Source: Eudorina sp. 2006-703-Eu-15
Taxonomy: Eukaryota > Chlorophyta > Chlorophyceae > Chlamydomonadales > Volvocaceae
Length of the DNA stretch: 64,000 nt
Direction of reading: 5' to 3'
Assembly: GCA_003117195.1 (NCBI GenBank)
Contig: BDSI01000002.1
Coordinates: 2,071,328 to 2,135,327 of the forward strand
Program-made: the position numbers and the translations under genes
The notes under the pieces: generated by a model
What the model was told of the DNA's origin: nothing
Database searches by the model: none
The model's input: the letters and a program-made list of their open reading frames with translations, nothing else
Shown here: piece after piece, positions 57,201 through 64,000 of the stretch
Layout: each line of letters opens with the position of its first letter
Position numbering within the stretch: the first letter of the stretch is position 1

Positions 57201-60200
57201 GCAGGGGCTGCGACATCTGTTGGGGCTGCTGCGAGAGCGCATTCTGAGACCCGTGCAACTGCAGCTGCGGGGGCATCGGCAGCTGCAGTTGCACGGCAGG
57301 CCCGTTGTTCGGAAGCTGCGACGACAGGCCACCACCAGGCATGGCGGCTGCGAGCCCCGCCAACCCCAACAAGTGCGCCAGGCCCTGCGTATCGGCTACC
57401 CCGAGCTGCTGTTGCTGGGTACCCTGCTGGTTGCCCTGCGGCGTCAGCTGCAGCTGTGGAGCCAGAGGCAACCCGCATTGGCCCTGCTGGGGCTGCTGGA
57501 GTTGCTGCTGCACCTCCTGTGCCCGTTGCGGGCTGCTTCCGCCGGCGAACGCCTCGCGCTGCGCGTGCTGGTTCTGGTGCGCTTGTGGCACAGATGCCAT
57601 GACCTGCGTTGCAACGGGCGACACAGCGATGCGGGGGCAGCATAGATGCGCGGAGCGAGGCTTGCAAAGGTCGGCCCGAAGTCTTGGCTGGTTGACGCTC
57701 AGAGCTTTAAGCACAGGCGAGCGACAATACCAGGCGGCCTCGCGACCGCCAAATCGACACCCGGACGACGCCCACACACGTGTCGACCGTTTCCCGAAGC
57801 AGTAACACTATCCCTCGGCGCTCGACGGTTCCCAATGTAACAACAACTTCAACGCAAAGGTCCCCATACAAGCCTTACATCGGGTACCATCTGCTGCTGC
57901 GGCATAGGCAGAAGGGTCGCCTCCGTCTGCTGCTGCTGCACAGGCTGCCGATGATGGGGGTGGTGATTGTGCTGCTGGTACGGGCCCCCTATGGCCTGCT
58001 GGGCGACCCCTGTCCCTTGGTGCTGCAGGTGCGGGCTGTGTTGGGACTGGAGATGCGGTGCAGGGTACAGGGGCTCCTGGTACGGCGAGGCATGCGGTTG
58101 CGCGAGTCCGCCAAGGGGCTGAAGCATCGCCGGCGGTGGCGTCTGCCGCGCCGCCGCCGCGGCCTCGACGGGCCCCGGCAGCGCGCCGTTCGCCGGTTGG
58201 CCCCCACCGTACACAGCCGCAGCCGGCATGCCGGACTGTTGCTGAGCCAGCTCGGGCGACGCGCCTTCAGACCCCGTCACCGGCGCGTAGCCGGGCAGTG
58301 ACGCAGACTGCTGGTGCAGGTACCTAGGCTGCTGCTGCTGCAGCAACTCAGACCGCGAGGGACTTGCATCGTGCGAGGAAAGGCGCTTGTGCTGCTGCTG
58401 GTTGGGGTGCGGCGGCAGTCCCGCTGCACCCGTCGAGGGCGGCGGCGTCAGCTGCCGCAGGGACAGGCCCCCAGGCGGCGGCAGCATCCCGCAGCCGTCG
58501 CCGCCCAATATCCCGTCCATAGCGGACGTCGGCGTCGCTGCCGAATAAGCCGCGCCGGCGCCTTGCCCCGCAGAGCACCACACGTCCCCCGACCCGACGC
58601 TCTGCGCTCCGGAACCCGCGACGGTGCCGGTGCTGGGACCCCCGGGACCCGTGGCTGCTGCTGCCCCGGCGCTGCTGGAGCCCTCCGGCCGGCGCTGACA
58701 CGCCAGCGACGTCGGTAGGCCGTGTGTCACCCGCTGCTCGAGCCAGTGAATCACGTCCTTCTGGGCGTGGCAGTTCAGGGGATGCCGCACCGCGAACTCC
58801 TCTGTCTGCGGGGCCAAACACGCAGGCCGCCGGGCACAAAGTGAGCCCCAGGCGACACGTCTCGCAGCGGTCGGGGCCGGAGCGGAGGATGACGTCGGGA
58901 TGTCGAGGCTAGTAGCGCTTTGCGGAGGCAGGGATCGGTTGCGCATGTCGGTCAGGATGCATGCCTGGCGCGCAAGAAAGACACGCAAGCCTCGAAAATG
59001 CGCAATACTGTTCACAGCGGAACTAGCAGCGGGGCTTTGGCTCTCTCTCCGCGGGCAGCACTCCCTCCCGTGTCAACTAAAACATCACTTGGCCGTGCGC
59101 CGTAACCTCGCACGCGGGCCCCCCGGGCAGGCGCACCCACCGCATTGTTAGTTAGCATGTTACCAGCATGGCAGGACAAACCCTTCACCCACCGCCTTGT
59201 ACAGATAGTGGCCGTCCCGTGTCTCCCGCTCCTCGCCCACCACCGCCAGGTGCCACACCCCGAACTGGTCCAGCAGGAAGAACCGCTGCGTGTGAGTCCC
59301 GTCTGGGTTGGCGGTCTTCTCAACCCTGCGGGGAAACAGCATACGACCGCATCGGGCAGGCGACAAACCACCATCGTGTCTCGTACTTCTCTGCCGCGTG
59401 TGATGGCAACACGATTGCGCGATATGCTGATCTCAATGCGGTGCCGGCCCCCCGTCAGTACAGGCAGTGTAAGCCTCAGGAGGTCCGGACTCCCATCCAG
59501 GGCGTGCAGCGGCATCCCGAGGGGCGATATCGGCTGATGGCATTGGGGAGTCAAGAGTCCTGCTGCCCGTGGATGCGAGCTCGTGCCCGTGAGGGCAGGG
59601 TCGCATCCCTGCCTTACTTGTGCTGCGTGTAGTAGAGGCCCAGCGGGTTATCCGGTGTGGGCTCCCCCGCGTGCGCCACCTCCGCCGCTAGTTGGCTGTC
59701 CACTTTTATCTGTGATTCCTTTATGATCATCTCCAACCTGGGGCACTCGGGGGTCGGGGGGCGTAGCCAGGGTTCGCGAAGCTGGACAGGAGGGCGTTCA
59801 TGAGCGCAGGGAGGGGCACTTCCAAAACGGCTGGTTGGCCCAGTCACGATTCACATGACATCAACAGTATCACACGCTCCAGCCAACCACTTGGCAGCCC
59901 TCCTTCGTGGTCAGGGTAGCCGTATAGTGTTCAGGGCCAGGGACGTGGGGTCCTTCCGGGAACCCCGCAACGAAAACCCAACCTCCCTGTTCCTGACAGG
60001 GTGGAAACCTCACCAGCTGATAGTATCGGCCCTATTTTTGCTATTGAGCGTGCCGTATTTCGTGAACGCCCCGGTCGATTGATACACGTAGTGGGAACTT
60101 CCATGGTCCTCGGCGCTGACAGCCAAAATCTCATTTCCCGTGTCTGTGACAAGGAAAAACTCGATATAGTTGTGTGGCTCCGCTTTATGCTTGGCCTGCG

Positions 60201-60350
60201 AGGGAATGACAGGTGCTCAGTTTGGAGCACATGAAATCGACCGCCATGGCTGACAGCCAGCCGAAACTTTGTCATGTTCATCGATGTTACCTCTGTCCAT
60301 TTAGTGAAAACAAGGTTCTGCACTTCAGCGGTCGCAGTATCGACCATCAT
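51247..60350 (-). CDS. large nuclear-type protein: duplicated N-terminal domain, Gln-rich region, TFIIS N-terminal domain
   Basis: Nine exons, all phases consistent: 60350-60291, 60195-60014, 59737-59618, 59325-59193, 58805-57879, 57603-56102, 55696-55516, 55015-53912, 53259-51247. They give 2073 residues. Residues 33-88 and 136-192 are two copies of one small domain with pattern FFL..(D)..G...LAV..E....HY.Y.....F.......N...D.I.WLE. I do not recognise the family. The middle (about 475-975) is Gln-rich with poly-Q runs. A basic helical segment follows (VAHKRKLARL). Residues about 1370-1440 fit the TFIIS N-terminal/LW four-helix domain (LVETVKQYESHPHPAVSGLA, then KDILQRWRG). The last 600 residues are Ala/Pro-rich. 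TFIIS-N domains dock transcription-elongation factors. Plant SUO-type proteins also carry one in a long low-complexity chain. An upstream in-frame ATG at 60419 is possible. Confidence 0.75.
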
Positions 60351-60682
60351 GGTCTGCTGGTCAACTAGCGCCGTGCGGGGGCGTTGTCTACGCACCCTGC
60401 GCGTCCGACGCCAAAGCACAGCAGTCCTACGTCATAGGGTCTAAAATGCTGTTGGTATTGCGTTCCGGAAACAAGCTGAATGGAAGGGCCACAGCAGAGG
60501 CATCGTATTGGCAACCTTGTCAGGAAAATGCAGTGAAATGCTGAAATTGACTCGAATATTATAATGTGTATATATACTTAAGAATATAACTAAACTTATT
60601 CAAGTGTTCTTTTCTGCTGTCCAGCATACAACGAAAGATAATTCACGTCTGACCCCGCCTATCCCAACAAGGAACAACAGCG
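60351..60682. promoter_or_regulatory. bidirectional promoter, TFIIS-N gene / NSRP1
   Basis: 332 bp between two outward-pointing start codons. It is far more A/T-rich than its flanks, especially 60540-60605. A TATA-like GTATATATAC at about 60567-60577 lies 105-115 nt before the NSRP1 ATG, and further AT-rich words could serve the minus strand. Both products act in nuclear RNA synthesis or processing, so co-regulation is plausible but not shown. Confidence 0.5.
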
Positions 60683-63600
60683 ATGAGTAAGCAACCACCC
60701 GCAATGATTGTTGGTCAAAAGGGTGTTCAGTATGGTTTGCAAAAGGTCGTGCCCAAGAAGCCGGGCCTACAGGGTGCGCCAGGCGCACAACGCAAGGTCG
60801 CGCCAGCGAATGTCTTTGGCGATGACGACTCTGAGGAGGAGGATGTGGAGCGTCAGATTGCTCGCCAGGCCGATAAGAAGCGCGCTGCGGCCAAGGTGCG
60901 CGCGACGGGCCCAAGGGCCCACTGGTGGGGCCTGCCACGCGTATCGCTGCTTTGGGTCCCCGCTCCGCCTGGGGTTCTCGACAGCTCCGCCTGCTGGGGC
61001 TGCTTGCGCACAAGGGGCACACCTGACACACCTGACGCACGCGCTGCCAACTTACCGGGCATTTTCGGTCGGGCGCACTTGTCCCTTCCCCTCCCCGCCC
61101 ATCTGTGCGCCTCGAACGGCGGGCTGGATGCCGAGTGTTTATAAACAAGAAGCCCACAAGATGCCGAGTGTGTTCGTAGGCAGGCAGAACAGGGGTGCGT
61201 GGCATGCAGGGGACCGAACAGTGCTCAAACAGTTTCCCGTATGGATGCCGAGTGGTGTGTTTCCAGCCATGGACACAGCGGCCTGCAGCAATCGGATCAC
61301 CGATCGCCCCGTTGGCAAGGCCAACGAGTGACGAAATCGCCACTCGCTCCTGGACCTCATCCCCTCCCCCTCGCCACTCCCCACACACACGCACAAACCC
61401 ACACGGTGACCCCGGCTGCAGGTGCAGCAAATGTACGAGGAGGCGCTCGCCGCGGACCCCTCGGTGTTTGACTACGACGGTGTGTACGACAGCATCCAGG
61501 AGGCGCGGGTCGCACCCAAGCAGCAGGACAAAGTGCAGCGACAGAGCAAATACATTGCCTCGCTGCTGGAGCAGGCGCAGCAGCGCAAACGGGAGCAGGT
61601 GGGAGTGGGGGGGACTGTGGCTGCAACCAAACCGCGTCGCCTGCGACTCGCACTGGTGGGAACGCAAGCGCCACCTCAGCAGCAGCAGCAGCAGCCACAC
61701 CCACAACCCACACCCACAACAAGGCCCCCCATGTCGTCTTCCAGTCGCCGGCCGCCGGGACGGCCCTTGCTTTCTCCGCTGCACACACGCCCTGCGAATT
61801 ACCCCTGTGGAACCCTCCAGCTTTGCCGTACACTTTGTCGTACCGTTCGTACTGCTCCAGGACGTGCTGTACGAGCGGAAGATGGTGAAGGAGCGGCAGC
61901 AGGAGGACCATTTGTTCGAGGACAAGGAGCGGTTCGTCACCAGCGCCTACCGCCGCAAGCTGGAGGAGGACAAGAAGTGGCAGGAGGCGGAGCGGCAAAA
62001 GTACGCGAGAGCCGCGGGCTGGTTGGTGCGGTGTGCCGCACCTGTGAACTGGGTTACAGCGGCAGGGGTAGGGATTCAAAAGGGCCGTCGGCCCGTTCCG
62101 TGGCCCCTGCTGCTGTCCCGTGGTGTGCAAGCTCATTTACAGCGCAGTCGGCCCCGACGCGGTCCGGATTCCTAACGCAGTAGAGATACCCTAGTGGCCA
62201 CAGGGACCCAGAACCCGGGATGACGGAGACTGACATGCGGGCAGCGGGCGGCCCGCAGTGCTGGCGCGTTCGGGATCTTACGGGCTGACCCTCAGTGCTG
62301 GCGCGTTCGGGATGTTACTGGCTGGCCCGCAGGCGGGTCCTGGCCACGGTCGCCCATGCCGCGATCCACGAGTCGTGAGCACCCGCCAGTACCACTGGGT
62401 ATGACTGAACTCTTTCGGTTGCTGACCCGTGGGTCTGCCCTCTCAGGGAGTTGGAAGAGGAGCGCAACGACGTGCGCAAGGTGGGGCACTTGGGCAACTT
62501 CTACGCCAACCTGCTCACGAAGAACGTGGCGTTCGGGACGGCGAAGGACGACGGCGAGCAGCCGAAGAAGAACCAGGAGGAGCAGGACGCGAAGGAGGGC
62601 GCGGGGACGGCGGCAGGGGATGCGCCGGAGGCTGGCGGGGGCGGCAGCGACCGGGAGCCGTCGCCGGGTGGCCAAGACGGCAAAGCATCTGCGGGCCCTA
62701 CGAGCGCAGCTGCCACCTCAGGTAGGGCTGGCTCCGCGTCTTTTGGGTTTGTGGATGGGCTGATGGATATACAAGTCTGGAAGGATCCTTTGGTTTTTGT
62801 TGGCTTGGGAAAGGGTTTGTTGGCTTGCATAAGGGAAGCCGTAGCGAAGCGCTGCAAGAAGGGGCTGGCAAGGTCTTGGGGATGCCTGGGGGACCCGCGG
62901 GGTGGACTTGGCCGCTAGCTCGCCCGATGGGCCATCTGGGCCTTATGAAGAGGGGCGTCCTGGTGCCGCCAGGTGTGCGGGGCCCGTCCTCCTGCGGCTG
63001 CGCGGTCTGGGTGGCCACGCGGACCGGCGCAGCCAGGGCAGTCTGGTGGGGCGCCCCGCCGTCAAGGGGGGGCCGTTGCGTCGCGACAGCCTCACTGCGC
63101 CGCCACGCGCGTACGTTCGTGCGTGGGTTTAGAGAAGAGACCCGCCCGACCCAAACCAAGGACCAAGCGTGCGTGTGTACGCGCTCGGGCTTCTCAGTGA
63201 TTGTGGATCCGATCTTCCTCTGGGCTCCTCGGCCCCCCTGGAGCGGCCCCGTCCAGTCCGGGAGCTGGCCACCTTGGCCCATCGGTCCGCGCCGCCTGCC
63301 GCTTGCTTCCGCTCAGTCACTTCAGCCTCAGCCACCCATAACGCACACCCACATGCAGGCTGGTTGGGGCGGGTTTCTCCGCATGCGTCCGCGGCTTGCA
63401 ATCGTGTTCTGCGCCTCCCCCTCCCACAGGCCCCTCCGCCAAGGTCCTGGCGCAGCTCGACCGGTATGACATGCTGCGACTGGAGGCGGAGAGGGCGCTA
63501 CGTGCGCGGAAGGAGCAGCAGCAGCAGCAACAGCAACAATCTTTACCATCAAACCAACAGCGGGCGCAGGAGCCCGGGCGGCAACCGGTGGATTCGGAGG

Positions 63601-63908
63601 CGGCGCAGGAGGACTCGGGCGCTGGGCCAGGGCCACGGCAAGACAGCAGATCTGGGGGCGCTGAAGCGGCGGAGGAGCCTGCGGCAGGTCGGCGGCGAGG
63701 ACAGCCTGGCGAGGGGCCGGCGGGCGGCGGCGGGGCGCAGGAGGAGCCGGCAGGGGCTCTGGGGACGTCAGCGGGTGCTGAGGCTGCAGCGGATCGCGGG
63801 CCGACCGCGGGTGCGGGTGCGGGTGGCAAACGCCGCAACGACGAGTCTGCGGTTCTGTCGGCGCGGGAGAGGTACCTGGCACGCAAGCAACAGAAGACGA
63901 CGGGGTGA
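60683..63908 (+). CDS. NSRP1: nuclear speckle splicing regulatory protein 1 (CCDC55 family)
   Basis: Five exons in phase: 60683-60895, 61422-61598, 61861-62000, 62447-62721, 63430-63908. They give 427 residues. The family landmarks appear in order: YGLQKVVPKKPG near the N terminus, an acidic ANVFGDDDSEEED, MYEEALAADPSVFDYDGVYD, KSKYI-like SKYIASLLEQAQQRKREQ, LYERKMVKERQQEDHLFEDK, ERFVTSAYRRKLEED, then a Glu/Lys-rich helix and GNFYANLL. The C-terminal exon is low-complexity with a short poly-Q, ending in VLSARERYLARKQQ, the usual family end. Members are nuclear coiled-coil proteins that influence alternative splice-site choice. The start ATG is the first after the AT-rich promoter. Intron 3 holds a GACCC-NN-GGGTC copy 11 nt before its acceptor. 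Confidence 0.9.
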
Positions 63909-64000
63909 GAGCAGGCGCAGCGCGGGGGACACGGCGGGAGTGAGGCTGCGGGAGTAGGTGTGAGGGTGAGGCTCTGGAGAGGGGCTTGGACTGGAGGAGC

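Overview
This is a eukaryotic nuclear window. GC is high, microsatellites are dense, and coding exons are split by many short introns whose phases fit together exactly when read by eye. A secreted protein combines SRCR domains with Ser-Pro/hydroxyproline-rich-type segments. That mixture points to a volvocine green alga (Chlamydomonas/Volvox relatives). The species cannot be told from the sequence alone.

Layout: (1) 105-6664, plus strand, 3' part of a WD40-type protein gene. (2) 8430-17947, minus strand, a 12-exon gene that best fits a Claspin/Mrc1-like replication-checkpoint mediator. (3) 19167-26539, plus strand, a complete 14-exon dihydropyrimidinase with a signal peptide and a full metal-site residue set. 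Its last intron carries an antisense exon-like piece of a P-loop ATPase. (4) A 424-bp ATC microsatellite and about 4 kb of gene-poor DNA follow. (5) 30758-32403, plus strand, a three-exon gene I do not recognise. (6) 32404-37637, repeat-rich gene-poor DNA. (7) 37638-47412, plus strand, a 15-exon secreted SRCR/proline-rich protein, probably extracellular matrix. (8) 47413-51246, gene-poor DNA. (9) 51247-60350, minus strand, a 9-exon nuclear-type protein of about 2070 residues with a tandemly duplicated small N-terminal domain, a Gln-rich middle and a TFIIS N-terminal (LW-type) domain. (10) 60683-63908, plus strand, a complete 5-exon NSRP1/CCDC55-type splicing regulator that shares a 332-bp AT-rich divergent promoter with gene 9.

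The genes do not form one pathway. They are ordinary neighbours: checkpoint, pyrimidine catabolism, cell wall/matrix, transcription and splicing. Claspin/dihydropyrimidinase and TFIIS-N/NSRP1 are head-to-head pairs. WD40/claspin is tail-to-tail.

The most unusual signals are sequence-level. A 12-bp near-palindrome GACCC-NN-GGGTC is scattered through introns, exons and spacers far above chance. A GTACGG motif saturates introns and doubles as a 5' splice site. Three introns appear to start with GC. CA microsatellites share a conserved edge. The antisense ATPase exon sits inside the dihydropyrimidinase gene. All exon models are manual and lack transcript support.
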